A stretch of DNA of 64,000 bases from Mesorhizobium sp. ORS 3324 (GCA_000824825.2 LM655206.1:78873-142872), one strand, 5' to 3'. Numbered from the stretch's first letter, positions 43,883-53,227 are shown. Made by a program: numbers and translations. Notes: generated by a model from the sequence alone, not told the origin.

Positions 43883-46204
43883 CTAGGAGACCTCGGTCTG
43901 GTCGGGCGCGTCCTGCCCTTCATCGGCCGGACCGTCCTGAGTAACTCGGGTCTTGCGCCGGCGTTTGGGCGATTTGGCCAATGCAGCGTTTGTCGCCGCG
44001 CCGCGCCTGGGTTTTTCCGTCGTCAGCGTTGGCTTGGGTTGCTGCCGCTTGATGCGCGGCGGCGGTGACTTGCCCGCCTTGTCTTCGCCGCCCATGTAGA
44101 ACGTGACATGAGGGAAAGGTATCTCGATGCCGCGCTCTTCGAAGACCTCCTTGATTATCTCGTTGTAGGCGCGACCCAGGGCGAAATGCTTTCCCGGCTT
44201 TGTCTTGATGCGGGCCCGAACCAGAATGGCGGAGTCGGCGAACTCGGTCACGCCGTGCATCTCGAGGTCGCCGATGATGTCGCCCGCGAACCCGGCCTCC
44301 TTCAGTCTGTCGAAGGCGTCGTGCATCGCCTGCTTCACCTCGGGAATGCTCGCTCCGTAGTCCACGCCGATCGATGCGACGTGATAGCTGAAGGTCTTCA
44401 TGAAGTTCGTCACGGCATCGACGGAAGAGAAGGGGATAAGGTGATAGGCGCCGTCGAGAGTACGCAGCGACACGGAACGGATTGTCAGTCGCTCAACGGT
44501 GCCGGTGACCCCTCCTGCAGTTACCACGTCGCCTTCATTCATCGCGTTCTCGAACTGTATGAAGGCGCCGGTGATGATGTCCTGCACCAGTTTTTGCGCC
44601 CCGAAGCCGACAGCAAGGCCGACAACGCCGGCACCGGCAAGCAACGGGCCGATGTTTACGCCGAATTCGGACAGGACCAGCATGACGATGAGGACGCCCA
44701 GCGCAACCACGAAGGCGTTGCGGAACAGGGCGAGAAGCGTCCGTTCCCGTGGGGACGGAACATGGCCGTAGTTCGGATTGAGGCGATATTCCACCCACGA
44801 TTGGACGGCGAGATAGATCAGGCCGCCGACCAACAATATCAGGATCGCGGAAACGATTGAAACGGCGAAGCGCTGGCCGACTTCGCTCGACAGCCACCCG
44901 ACAACGTCTGCCGCTCGCCAGAATTGGGCGATGACCAGCAGCACGACCGCGGCAACCAGGATGCGAACTGCCCTGAGCACATTGGGAACGAAGGCATTGA
45001 GGCGCCGCTCGAGCAACGGAAGCCGCTCGCTGACCTCGGCGGGCAGGTTTATCCCGGCTCCGGCGACCCGTGCGATTACGCCCGTCAGCAATACCCCTAT
45101 ACCTATAGCGACGATCGACTGGACGGTGGCCGCGAGGACAAACGGCAGGGCCATCGCGGGCGCTGCGAGCCACAGAACAAAGACGAGGATCAGGTATCCG
45201 ATCGCTACGACGTGCCAAAGCCTTGCGAGACCGGCCAGGAACCTGCCCAGAATGTCGGTTCGGCGGGTCTCGCTGCGGCGCAGCAGCCATCGCCGTACCT
45301 GATCGCGGTTCTGCAGGATGACAATCAGGGCGAGCACCAGCGCCGCGAACATCACGACCACACGGACCACTTGCGCGGCGTCTTCTGAAACGTTGATCGC
45401 AACAATCGGCGCGAGGAAGAACATCGTGTAGCCGACCACGCTGACGAAGCGGCTCAGCCAGAAATACCAGTATGCTGCCGTTGTATCGCCCAATGTCCAG
45501 ATCCGCAGTGCGGGCCATCTCGGGGCAAGCAGTGTACGCGCAAGGACCTTGATGAACTCGATGACCAGAAAGGCGTTCAGGAACAGCGCACGGTTCATCT
45601 CCGCCTGACCCGCTTGGTCGATAACGAAAGCAGAGAGCGAAGACACCGAACCGATTGCCCAGGCCGCGAGCACGGTGAGCGCGTCGGCCAGCGCGGACAA
45701 TCCGATGAAGCCGAACCGCTCGAACCTGCCTCCACGTGTCGCCGCGTTGGCGAATGTGCGCTGGAACCGTCCAAAGGCGAACCGCAACGCGAGGTAGACG
45801 GCGAAGGTGAGGACCACGACAAGGGCGCTGTTGCGCACTGCGTTCCAAAGGCTCTGCACATCGATCTTGACGCCGCCGGAAAAGACGCCCGCAATTCTCT
45901 CGACCAGGGTGGCGATCGTCTTGATCAGGCCGGAAGCGCTTTCTGCCGCGTCCCTCGTATATGCGGCGACCTCCTGCGCAATCGTCGTTTCAGGTGCGGC
46001 CGGCTGCTGGCGGCCTTCGGCGGCCGCGGCGCGCAGCTTGTCGATCAGGCGGTGCCGCGCTTGATCATTCTCCAGGATGTTAATCAGCGCTTCGACATCC
46101 GCGCTCGGCTCGCCGGGCTTGGAACCCCCTTGTGCGGCCGGCTGGGCGAAGCTTGTTGCCCCGGAAAGCAGTAGAAACAACAACAGAGAAATTACAGTTC
46201 GCAT
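43883..46204 (-). CDS. Large mechanosensitive MscS-family channel
   Basis: This 773-residue inner-membrane protein has a signal peptide (MRTVISLLLFLLLSGATSFAQ), a periplasmic helical region (25-110) and about ten membrane segments. The MscS core follows near residue 520: FGVNIGPLLAGAGVVGLAVGFGAQKLVQDIITGAFIQFENAMNEGDVV, with the Gly/Ala-rich pore helix. The cytoplasmic cage ends in IEIPFPHVTFYMG. The last 60 residues are very basic then acidic. It resembles YbiO-type channels that release solutes on osmotic down-shock. It converges with the CadC-like regulator gene. Confidence 0.93.
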   Translation of the reverse strand: MRTVISLLLFLLLSGATSFAQPAAQGGSKPGEPSADVEALINILENDQARHRLIDKLRAAAAEGRQQPAAPETTIAQEVAAYTRDAAESASGLIKTIATLVERIAGVFSGGVKIDVQSLWNAVRNSALVVVLTFAVYLALRFAFGRFQRTFANAATRGGRFERFGFIGLSALADALTVLAAWAIGSVSSLSAFVIDQAGQAEMNRALFLNAFLVIEFIKVLARTLLAPRWPALRIWTLGDTTAAYWYFWLSRFVSVVGYTMFFLAPIVAINVSEDAAQVVRVVVMFAALVLALIVILQNRDQVRRWLLRRSETRRTDILGRFLAGLARLWHVVAIGYLILVFVLWLAAPAMALPFVLAATVQSIVAIGIGVLLTGVIARVAGAGINLPAEVSERLPLLERRLNAFVPNVLRAVRILVAAVVLLVIAQFWRAADVVGWLSSEVGQRFAVSIVSAILILLVGGLIYLAVQSWVEYRLNPNYGHVPSPRERTLLALFRNAFVVALGVLIVMLVLSEFGVNIGPLLAGAGVVGLAVGFGAQKLVQDIITGAFIQFENAMNEGDVVTAGGVTGTVERLTIRSVSLRTLDGAYHLIPFSSVDAVTNFMKTFSYHVASIGVDYGASIPEVKQAMHDAFDRLKEAGFAGDIIGDLEMHGVTEFADSAILVRARIKTKPGKHFALGRAYNEIIKEVFEERGIEIPFPHVTFYMGGEDKAGKSPPPRIKRQQPKPTLTTEKPRRGAATNAALAKSPKRRRKTRVTQDGPADEGQDAPDQTEVS

Positions 46205-46603
46205 TGCTGGCCCAGGCGGAATCTATCGATCGGGGCGCGTGCGGCCGGCGCCGGCTCGGACATTCTTGCGGAATCGCGGTAGCCGCGTCTTCGCATTGGG
46301 CAGTTCATCTAGGGCGAGCCTGCTGAGGTGGAAGCTGATACCTTCGTCGAGTGTGGCGAGTTTCCCTCCTTGGCGATGAGCTCAAGTGCCATAACGAGCT
46401 TTGCCGCCGACCGTTGCCAGGTTGGATAAAGCCAGCGGCTGGCATTTTGGTTCCCTCACGGGCTGAATCCCGACAGGCAAAACGTCTTATGTTGAAGCGC
46501 CTGGTTCGTTCGCTGGCTGGCTTGGACATGGCGCGTTCCTCTGTGTCAGTTGCGACGCACGCAAATCTTGATTTCGTCACCCAACGGGTGGAAACCTCGG
46601 GCC
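46205..46603. other. Gap between mscS and recO
   Basis: No supported gene in about 400 bp. It must hold the divergent promoters of mscS and recO. No strong dyad or promoter could be assigned. Confidence 0.5.
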
Positions 46604-47368
46604 ATGGAATGGCGCGATGAGGGAATCATTCTCGGCACCCGCAAGCATGGCGAAACCAGCGCCATCCTCGAGGTGATGACGCGCGCCCATGGCCGACATC
46701 TCGGTCTGGTGCGCGGCGGTCGCTCGCGCAAGCAGCAGCCGGTGCTGCAGCCTGGCAATCGCGTCGACCTTCTGTGGCGGGCGCGGCTCGACGAGCATCT
46801 CGGCATATTCCAGGCGGAGGCGATCGAGATGAACGCCGCCCGGCTGATGGACAGCGCGGTCGCCGTCTACGGCCTGCAGACCATGGCCGCGCATCTCAGG
46901 CTTCTGCCCGAACGCGACGCCCATGGCGGCCTCTACGAGGCTCTTGCCGTGATGATCGCTCACCTCGACGACGCCGATGCCGCGGGCGAGCTGGTGGCGC
47001 GCTTCGAATTGCTGATTCTCGAGGAACTCGGTTTCGGCCTGGATCTCAGCCAGTGCGCGGCGACCGGCACGCGGCAGGACCTCGCCTATGTCTCGCCGAA
47101 ATCGGGGCGCGCCGTCTCGCGTGCCGCCGGCGAGCCCTGGCGCGACAAGATGCTGGCGTTGCCCGCCTTCCTGCAGCGCGGCTCCGGTCTGCGCGCCGAT
47201 GCAGCGGCGCTGGAGGACGCCTTCCGGCTGACCGGTTTCTTCTTCACCCGCCATGTCTACGAGCCGCGCGGCATCGAGGCGCCCGACGCCCGCGCCGGCT
47301 TTCTCGCGGCATTGCGCCGGCATCATACGGCAGTGAAGGCGATCGCCGGGGGAACCGCGAGACAATAA
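46604..47368 (+). CDS. recO: DNA repair protein RecO
   Basis: The recombination mediator loads RecA with RecR. From the ATG at 46604 it has 254 residues. [43 protein letters not shown] is the OB-fold start. [26 protein letters not shown] contains one of the cysteines of the degenerate zinc site. [22 protein letters not shown] closes the helical part. It usually follows era directly; here about 5 kb intervenes. Confidence 0.95.
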   Translation: MEWRDEGIILGTRKHGETSAILEVMTRAHGRHLGLVRGGRSRKQQPVLQPGNRVDLLWRARLDEHLGIFQAEAIEMNAARLMDSAVAVYGLQTMAAHLRLLPERDAHGGLYEALAVMIAHLDDADAAGELVARFELLILEELGFGLDLSQCAATGTRQDLAYVSPKSGRAVSRAAGEPWRDKMLALPAFLQRGSGLRADAAALEDAFRLTGFFFTRHVYEPRGIEAPDARAGFLAALRRHHTAVKAIAGGTARQ

Positions 47369-47381
47369 GGGCGAGAGTCGC

Positions 47382-47846
47382 CTATCCGGCCCCTAGCCGC
47401 TCCAGAAGATCGTCGAGGATCGGGCGCTGGCCCTTCAGGATCTTCACACCCGCTTCGGGAAGTGAAAACCACCCGGCTCTGTCCACTTCGGGAAATTCCT
47501 TCATGGCGCCCGACTTAGGCGGCCACTCCAAGGTGAACATGTTGCTTCTGATGGCATCCACGTCGATGTCCGCTTCGACGCTCCAGGCGATCACGATCTT
47601 GCCGCCCGGCTGCTTGTGGCTGCCGAGAGGCTGGAAGTCGCCGTCGATGGCGACGCCGAGCTCCTCCTCGGCCTCGCGCCGGGCAGCCTGAAGCTCATCC
47701 TCCTTGTCGTCGATCAACCCCTTCGGGATCGACCACGCGCCTTCGTCCTTTCTTGCCCAGAACGGTCCGCCGGGATGGACAAGCAGGAATTCGAGAACGC
47801 CGGCGGTTCGCCTGTAGATCAGCAGGCCCGCGCTTCGTTGCGGCAT
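47382..47846 (-). CDS. NUDIX hydrolase
   Basis: The 154-residue product has the NUDIX box pattern GLIDDKEDELQAARREAEEELGV, with the G-x5-E-x7-REUxEExGU spacing. SAGLLIYRRTAGVLEFLLVHPGGPFW and KEFPEVDRAGWFSLPEA are typical of diadenosine-polyphosphate or nucleotide-cleaning NUDIX enzymes. Substrate cannot be assigned. It converges with recO with 13 bp between stops. Confidence 0.93.
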   Translation of the reverse strand: MPQRSAGLLIYRRTAGVLEFLLVHPGGPFWARKDEGAWSIPKGLIDDKEDELQAARREAEEELGVAIDGDFQPLGSHKQPGGKIVIAWSVEADIDVDAIRSNMFTLEWPPKSGAMKEFPEVDRAGWFSLPEAGVKILKGQRPILDDLLERLGAG

Positions 47847-48191
47847 CGGTCATCCTCTTGGCAATTCCAGCGAGCATTAGAGAATAGCACGAGTATTTCG
47901 TCGCCGGCGGCAGGTAATTTCTCAGCCCGAGTAAAGCCGTTTGGACCGTATCGCCATTGGATTAAGCCGCAAGCTGCTGGCATTAGAGCGGTTCAGCGTT
48001 GGCAGGATCGCTGAACCGCTCTGACTCTTTTTCACGCAATTCCGGACGGAAAACCGTTACACACTTTTCCTGGAATTGCTCCAGGCGCCGAAACATGCTC
48101 GATCTTGCAGGCCGGCAAGGCGCTGATTTCAATAGTCGTCCCATTGCCGCCTTTGTCGGCCACGACTGGCACGGTTTTGAGGGGAGCCGCC
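47847..48191. other. Gap between NUDIX and DUF2339 genes
   Basis: No supported gene. It carries the 47986-48079 palindromes and, near 48183, the GAGGGGAGCCG ribosome-binding site of the next gene. Confidence 0.5.
47986..48079. repeat. Two adjacent palindromes
   Basis: AGAGCGGTTCAGCG (47986-47999) pairs with CGCTGAACCGCTCT (48009-48022). Next, GCAATTCCGGACGGAAAACC (from 48036) pairs with the arm ending GGAATTGC at 48079. The second is the inverted relative of 4545-4587. Confidence 0.85.
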
Positions 48192-50930
48192 ATGGATTTT
48201 TTCAGCCTGATCGCCATTGCCGCCGTCATCGCTTTATTCGTCATCATTTCACGGCAGCAAACCCGCATCGGCCTGATCGAGCGCGAGCTTGGCGCGCTGC
48301 GCAGCCTTGTGCTTTCGGGTATCCCGCAGCCGGCGCGCAGGACAGGCGAGGCGGCGGAAGGCACGCCAAGCGAGGCTCCCGCCGCAGCCGCCGAGGCTGC
48401 CGCGCCGCCGGCGAGTGAAGCCGTCCCGCAAGCTCCTGCCGCTACGCCCGACGAACCCAAAGCCGAAGCGCCGGCGCAAGCGGGCGAGGGACCTCCGTCC
48501 GAACCCGCCGGCCCGGCACAATCGGCGCAACCTGCCGCGCCGGCCGAAGCGGCTGCGCCTGCAATGGCGGCGCGCGATGTCGAGACGGCGCTCGGCACCC
48601 GCTGGGCGGTCTGGGTCGGCGGCATCGCGCTGGCGCTGGGCGGCCTCTTCCTGATCCGCTACACGATCGAGGCCGGCATCTTCGGCCCCGGCGTGCGCCT
48701 CACCATGGCCGGCATTCTCGGCCTGGTGCTGGTGGCCGGCGCCGAGTTCATCCGCCGCACCGGCTTCAGGGTGCCGGTGCAGGGTGCGGCCGGCGCCTAT
48801 ATCCCGGCGATCCTGACGGCGGCCGGCGCCTTCATCCTGTTCGGCACCGTCTATGCCGCCCATGGCATCTATGGCTTCATCGGCCCCTCGCTCGCCTTCA
48901 CGCTTCTCGGCGTCATCGGCATCGCCACCATCGCCGCCTCGCTGGTCCACGGCCTGGCGCTGGCCGGCATCGGCCTTCTCGGCGCCATGGTCACGCCAGC
49001 GCTCGTCGCCACCGAGGCGCCCAATCCGTGGGCGCTGTTCGTCTATCTGGCGATCGTGCTTGCCGCCACGGCGGCCATCGCCCGCATCCGCGACTGGAGG
49101 GCGCTCGTTGCCGCGGCCTTCGCCGGCAGCGGCATCTGGATCATCCTCTATATGGTCGATGCGCCGGAGGTGAACCTCGCCGCCGTGCTGTTCATCAGCC
49201 TGGCCGCGCTTGCCGTGCTCGCCTTCGTCTGGCTCAGCCGGCGCGACGAGGCGGAGCCCGGCTTCGACTGGCCGTCGATCGCGCCTGGCTTCTTCATTGC
49301 GCTGACCGCGCTCGGCCTGTCGGTCGATCCGGTCTTTGCCAAGGCGGGCGATGCCTTGCACGGCGCGGTGCTGCTCGCCGCGCTTGTGGCGGTGGCGCTC
49401 TACCGGCCGCGTGCTCTGCCGCTCCTCTTCGCCGCCGGTCTGGCGACGGTGTTGATCTATCTCGGCATCATCCCGCCCGCCACCATCGGCGCCGATGCGC
49501 TCAATGTCGGCCTGGGCGCCGAACCGTTGGCGACATCCGACACGCTGACCTTCCGCCTCGGCATTGCGCTCGGCCTGATCTTCATTGCCGCCGGCTTCTG
49601 GGCCGCGCGCCGCTTCGCGGCCGCAGCGCCCATCCGCGCCGCATGCTGGGCAGCATGGGGCGTGATTGCACCACTGGTGGTGCTGACAGCGCTCTGGCTG
49701 ACCTTCGGCGATATCGACCGCGACCTGGGCTACGCGCTGCCGGCGCTGCTTCTGGTGCTGGCCTTCGCCGCCGGCGGCGAGTGGATCGCGCGCGCCGAGG
49801 AACCGCCGCTCGGCGGCGGCCCCGCCGTTTCCTTCGCGCTCGCCGGCGCTGGCGTCGCCGGCCTGTTGATGCTGCACATGGCCTTCGGCTCCGGCTGGAC
49901 GACGGTGCTGCTCGGCGCCGCGGCCCTCGTTCCGGCGCTGGCGACGCGCTGGCGCTCCTATCCGGTGCTGGGCTGGATCGCCGTCGGCTCCGCGGTCGCT
50001 GTCCTCCGCCGCGTCGCCTTCGACCCGACCATCGTCGGCGCCGCAGTGCTGTCGAGGACGCCGGTCTTCAACTGGCTGCTGCCTGGCTACGGCGTGCCGG
50101 CGCTCGCCTTCGGCTTCGCCGCCTGGCAGCTGGCGCGCACGACCGGCGGCCGGCCGCGCCTTGCCATGGAGGCGGCCTCGGCGCTGTTCGCCTTGCTTGC
50201 TGTTGCGATGCTGGTGCGCCACGCCATGCATGGCGGCGTCATCGACACCGGGCCCGTCACCCTTGCCGAACAGGCGATCTACACGCTGATCGCGCTCGGC
50301 GCCGGCGCGATCCTCGTCGCCATCGACATGCGCTCGCCAAGCTCGGTGCTGCGCTATGGCTCGATGGCCGCCGGCGTGGTTTCGGCGGCCATGATCGCCG
50401 TCCAGCATTTTGCGGTGCTGAACCCGCTGGTGACGGACGAATCGACCGGCAAGATTGCGTTCTTCAACCTGTTGTTTCTGGCCTATCTGCTGCCGGCGGT
50501 CGCCGCCGGCGCACTTGCGCTTTATGTCCGCGACAAGCGCCCGAGGTGGTATGCGGCCATGCTGGCGCTGGTCGCCTCGCTGCTCGCCTTCGCCTATGCG
50601 ACGCTGTCGGTGCGGCGCCTGTTCAAGGGCGAATTCATCGGCCTGTGGAGCGGCCTCGGCCAGCTCGAGACCTACACCTATTCGGCGCTTTGGCTGGTCA
50701 TCGGCGTGGCCTTGCTCACCGCCGGCGTCTGGCTGAGATCGCAGGTGCTGCGCATTGCCTCAGCGGTGCTGATCGCGGTCGCGGTGCTGAAAGTCTTCCT
50801 CTTCGACATGTCGGAGCTGGAAGGCGTGCTGCGCGCGCTCTCCTTCATCGGGTTGGGCGCGGTGCTGATCGGCATCGGCCTGTTCTATCAGCGGCTTTTG
50901 ACACGGGCGGCGAGGGAGGGGCGAAGCTAG
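48192..50930 (+). CDS. DUF2339 multi-span membrane protein
   Basis: From the ATG at 48192 it has 912 residues. An initial hydrophobic helix (MDFFSLIAIAAVIALFVII) and RIGLIERELGALR are followed by about 80 residues rich in Ala, Pro and Glu. Then TALGTRWAVWVGGIALALGGLFLIRYTIEAGIFGPGVRLTMAGILGLVLV opens the DUF2339 domain with more than 20 predicted membrane segments. The protein ends YQRLLTRAAREGRS. Function is unknown; related proteins are poorly studied. It starts downstream of two palindromes and ends 10 bp before the VapBC operator. Confidence 0.9.
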   Translation: MDFFSLIAIAAVIALFVIISRQQTRIGLIERELGALRSLVLSGIPQPARRTGEAAEGTPSEAPAAAAEAAAPPASEAVPQAPAATPDEPKAEAPAQAGEGPPSEPAGPAQSAQPAAPAEAAAPAMAARDVETALGTRWAVWVGGIALALGGLFLIRYTIEAGIFGPGVRLTMAGILGLVLVAGAEFIRRTGFRVPVQGAAGAYIPAILTAAGAFILFGTVYAAHGIYGFIGPSLAFTLLGVIGIATIAASLVHGLALAGIGLLGAMVTPALVATEAPNPWALFVYLAIVLAATAAIARIRDWRALVAAAFAGSGIWIILYMVDAPEVNLAAVLFISLAALAVLAFVWLSRRDEAEPGFDWPSIAPGFFIALTALGLSVDPVFAKAGDALHGAVLLAALVAVALYRPRALPLLFAAGLATVLIYLGIIPPATIGADALNVGLGAEPLATSDTLTFRLGIALGLIFIAAGFWAARRFAAAAPIRAACWAAWGVIAPLVVLTALWLTFGDIDRDLGYALPALLLVLAFAAGGEWIARAEEPPLGGGPAVSFALAGAGVAGLLMLHMAFGSGWTTVLLGAAALVPALATRWRSYPVLGWIAVGSAVAVLRRVAFDPTIVGAAVLSRTPVFNWLLPGYGVPALAFGFAAWQLARTTGGRPRLAMEAASALFALLAVAMLVRHAMHGGVIDTGPVTLAEQAIYTLIALGAGAILVAIDMRSPSSVLRYGSMAAGVVSAAMIAVQHFAVLNPLVTDESTGKIAFFNLLFLAYLLPAVAAGALALYVRDKRPRWYAAMLALVASLLAFAYATLSVRRLFKGEFIGLWSGLGQLETYTYSALWLVIGVALLTAGVWLRSQVLRIASAVLIAVAVLKVFLFDMSELEGVLRALSFIGLGAVLIGIGLFYQRLLTRAAREGRS

Positions 50931-50940
50931 TTCCTTGTTG

Positions 50941-50970
50941 GAATATTCAAAATGGAATATATGAATATTC
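50941..50970 (+). promoter_or_regulatory. Paired GAATATTC sites, probable VapBC operator
   Basis: Palindrome GAATATTC occurs at 50941-50948 and 50963-50970, 22 bp apart start to start (about two helical turns), with a GGAATAT half-site between. This AT-rich stretch lies 17 bp before the vapB start. Binding by the VapB or VapBC complex is inferred from position and spacing. Confidence 0.75.
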
Positions 50971-50986
50971 GACAGGAGATATTCAG

Positions 50987-51229
50987 ATGCCGCTCTACAT
51001 CCGCGACGACGAGGTGGATGCGCTGGCCACGAAATTGCAGCGCGAGACAAATGCTCCGAGCAAGACCGAAGCGGTCCGGACCGCGCTTTTGCACGAGCTC
51101 GAGCGCAATCGCGCCCGCAAACCGCTGCGCGAAAGGATTGCCATTCTTCAGGCACAAGCTGCTGCACTGGGACCGTCCGATCCCAACTTCGACATGAAGG
51201 CGTTCATGGACGAGATGTGGGAGGACTGA
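50987..51229 (+). CDS. vapB: VapB-type antitoxin (Rv0623-like)
   Basis: The ATG at 50987 behind AGGAG gives 80 residues. MPLYIRDDEVDALATKLQRETNAPSKTEAVRTAL is the ribbon-helix-helix DNA-binding start of Rv0623-like antitoxins. The C-terminal AAALGPSDPNFDMKAFMDEMWED is the toxin-clasping tail. Its TGA shares one base with the vapC ATG (TGATG), the usual toxin-antitoxin coupling. It should neutralise the VapC toxin and repress its own operon through the paired sites upstream. Confidence 0.92.
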   Translation: MPLYIRDDEVDALATKLQRETNAPSKTEAVRTALLHELERNRARKPLRERIAILQAQAAALGPSDPNFDMKAFMDEMWED

Positions 51230-51645
51230 TGTTCATCGATGCGTCGGTCATCGTCGCAATTCTCGCTAAGGAGCCGGGCTGGGAAGAATTGCTCAGGCGG
51301 ATTGCCGGCGCCGATGGTCCGCTGCACGTCTCCGCGCTTGTCCGGCTTGAAGCCACGCTTGCCCTTGGCCGAGTGACCGCTGGTGCCAAAAAGCCGACCC
51401 CCGAAATGCTCTCCGCGGCACGCGATCTGGTCGACACTTTCGTGGTCGAAATCGACGCCCGCAATGTGCCTATCGATGAAGACATAGGCACGCGAGCCAG
51501 CGACGCCAGTATCCGCTACGGCAAGATGGTCGGTCATCCGGCCGATCTCAATCTAGGAGACTGCTTCGCCTACGCTTGCGCCAAGGCGCTCGACGTTCCG
51601 CTGCTCTACAAGGGCGGTGATTTTCTTCAGACAGATCTGGCATAA
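51229..51645 (+). CDS. vapC: VapC-type PIN-domain toxin
   Basis: The ATG at 51229 yields 138 residues. MFIDASVIVAILAKEPGWEE gives the first acidic residue of the PIN site. SALVRLEATLALGRV has the Glu, and NLGDCFAYACAKALDVPLLYKGGDF carries the later Asp residues. The four-acid RNase site is complete, so toxicity through RNA cleavage is likely, with tRNAs or rRNA as usual family targets. The in-frame upstream GTG-like start at 51217 would overlap vapB more and is less likely. The ECF sigma promoter lies 14 bp downstream. Confidence 0.92.
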   Translation: MFIDASVIVAILAKEPGWEELLRRIAGADGPLHVSALVRLEATLALGRVTAGAKKPTPEMLSAARDLVDTFVVEIDARNVPIDEDIGTRASDASIRYGKMVGHPADLNLGDCFAYACAKALDVPLLYKGGDFLQTDLA

Positions 51646-51658
51646 ATACGGGATAGCC

Positions 51659-51684
51659 GGAATAAATTGGCATCCGCCGGCGTT
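51659..51684 (+). promoter_or_regulatory. EcfG-like promoter ahead of the sigma-factor gene
   Basis: GGAAT (51659-51663), a 17-base spacer and CGTT (51681-51684) match the alphaproteobacterial general-stress promoter GGAAC-N16/17-CGTT with one change. The sigma gene starts 110 bp downstream. If real, the sigma/anti-sigma pair is induced by general stress through PhyR-EcfG. Alternatively it is the pair's own autoregulated promoter. Confidence 0.5.
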
Positions 51685-51793
51685 GTTAAGGTGCTTGGGT
51701 ACCGGAGCGGGTGGTCCGCTTCGCGCTGGCTGCTTGCGCCGCGCCGGAAAGGCGCGTTCAATCGAATGGAAAACGGCCTCGAAACAAGCGGTC

Positions 51794-52312
51794 ATGGACG
51801 ACAAGAAGGCAGCGATCCTGAGCGAAATACCGCGTCTGCGGCGCTATGCGCGCTCGCTGCTGCGCGATCGCGATTCCGCCGACGATCTCGTCCAGGACTG
51901 CCTGGAGCGGGCGCTTGTGCGGCTCGACAACTGGCAGACTGGAGAAAGCCCCAGGAGGTGGCTGTTTACGATCATGCATCATCTGTTCATCGACCAGATG
52001 CGCAAGGTTAACCGGCGCGGCGAGTCGGCGATGCTGCCGCTCGAAGCCGGCGAAGCCCAGGCTGCGCCCGCCGATCAGGTCGAAAGCATCGCTTCGCGCG
52101 AGATCATGGATGCGCTGCAGGCGATCAGCCCCGATCGCCGCGCGGCATTGGTCATGGTCGCCATCGAAGGCTTTTCCTACGCCGAGGCTGCCAACATCCT
52201 CGGCGTGCCGGCCGGCACGCTGATGTCGCGCATCGCGCGCGGGCGCGAGGAACTGCGCGGCCTGCTGGACGACTCCTCGCGCCGCCGCTCGATAAGGATC
52301 GTCGAGCGATGA
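51794..52312 (+). CDS. ECF-type RNA polymerase sigma factor
   Basis: The ATG at 51794 gives 172 residues. Region 2 reads RYARSLLRDRDSADDLVQDCLERALVRLDNWQ; region 4 reads ALQAISPDRRAALVMVAIEGFSYAEAANILGVPAGTLMSRIARGREELRGLL. The ATGA overlap with the next gene shows translational coupling to its anti-sigma factor. The frame is open upstream to 51617, but that extension runs through the promoter and lacks sigma features. The group of ECF factor cannot be fixed by eye. Confidence 0.92.
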   Translation: MDDKKAAILSEIPRLRRYARSLLRDRDSADDLVQDCLERALVRLDNWQTGESPRRWLFTIMHHLFIDQMRKVNRRGESAMLPLEAGEAQAAPADQVESIASREIMDALQAISPDRRAALVMVAIEGFSYAEAANILGVPAGTLMSRIARGREELRGLLDDSSRRRSIRIVER

Positions 52313-53103
52313 CCCGGCGCGATTTCACCGAACGCGACATCCACATGGCCCTCGACGGCGAGCTGCCGGGCGAGGAACGCATGGCTTATGAAGCCTGGCT
52401 CGAAGCCAATCCCGAGATGAAGGCGAAGAGCGCTCGCTACATCGCCGACCGCACGGCGCTGCGCGCCGCCTTGGCCGGCGTGATGGACGAGCCGGTGCCG
52501 GCGCGGCTCAAGGCAGCGGTGCTCGGCGAAGCGCCGGCGAAGACGTCTGCCTGGCGTTCGCGCTGGTGGCTTTCGGCGGCGGCCGCCGTCGTGCTGATGG
52601 TCGGCGGCTTCGGCGGCTATGTCGCCGGCATTGGCGGCATCGGCCGAAGCGATGACGGCGACGAGCAGCTCGCCGAGCAGGCGATCGCCGCCCATGTCAT
52701 CTACGCCGGCGAGAAACGTCACGCGGTAGAGGTGCCGGCGAGCGACAAGGACCACCTTCAGACATGGCTGTCCAACCGGGTTGGGCTGAAGCTGGTGGCG
52801 CCCGACCTCGTGGCCGAGGGTTTCGAGCTCGTCGGCGGCCGGCTGCTGCCTTCGGGCGAGCACGGCAAGGCCGCGATGCTGCTTTATGAGGACGCCAAGG
52901 GCGAGCGCATCTCGCTCTTCGTCACCGCCGAATCGTCCGCGACCGCCAAGGGCACTTATGCGGCCGAGGCGGGCGGACCCGAAGCGGTCTATTGGCTGGA
53001 CAAAGGCTATGGCTGCGCCGTCGTCGGCGCACTGCCGCGCGAGCGCCTGTCGGAGGTCGCCAAGAGCGCCTACGGCCAGCTTGTGGCCGGTATTTCGGGT
53101 TGA
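52309..53103 (+). CDS. Membrane anti-sigma factor of the ECF pair
   Basis: The 264-residue product begins MTRRDFTERDIHMALDGELPGEERMAYEAWLEANPEM, a cytoplasmic anti-sigma domain of the kind found in FecR-like or RskA-like regulators. The HxxxCxxC zinc motif is absent, so it is not of the redox-sensing zinc type. A single membrane span lies at about 83-105 (WWLSAAAAVVLMVGGFGGYVAGI). The periplasmic part (about 160 residues) has RHAVEVPASDKDHLQTWLSNRVG and GYGCAVVGALPRERL. It should hold the sigma factor inactive until a signal reaches the periplasmic domain. Confidence 0.85.
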   Translation: MTRRDFTERDIHMALDGELPGEERMAYEAWLEANPEMKAKSARYIADRTALRAALAGVMDEPVPARLKAAVLGEAPAKTSAWRSRWWLSAAAAVVLMVGGFGGYVAGIGGIGRSDDGDEQLAEQAIAAHVIYAGEKRHAVEVPASDKDHLQTWLSNRVGLKLVAPDLVAEGFELVGGRLLPSGEHGKAAMLLYEDAKGERISLFVTAESSATAKGTYAAEAGGPEAVYWLDKGYGCAVVGALPRERLSEVAKSAYGQLVAGISG

Positions 53104-53227
53104 GGCCGGCTGCGTTTTCCGCGGCCGGCAGCCCTGCCAAACAGTGATCTTGTTCAAATACTTCGCGCTTCCTTGCCGGCGCAGAAAGTGTCACAATTCG
53201 GCCCTAATCAAGGAGCGATAGCGCTTG

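Noticed and set aside
48249-50408. 719-codon open frame antisense to DUF2339
   Set aside because: Composition is repetitive Gly/Arg/Asp with no domain. It is the antisense of a long membrane gene.
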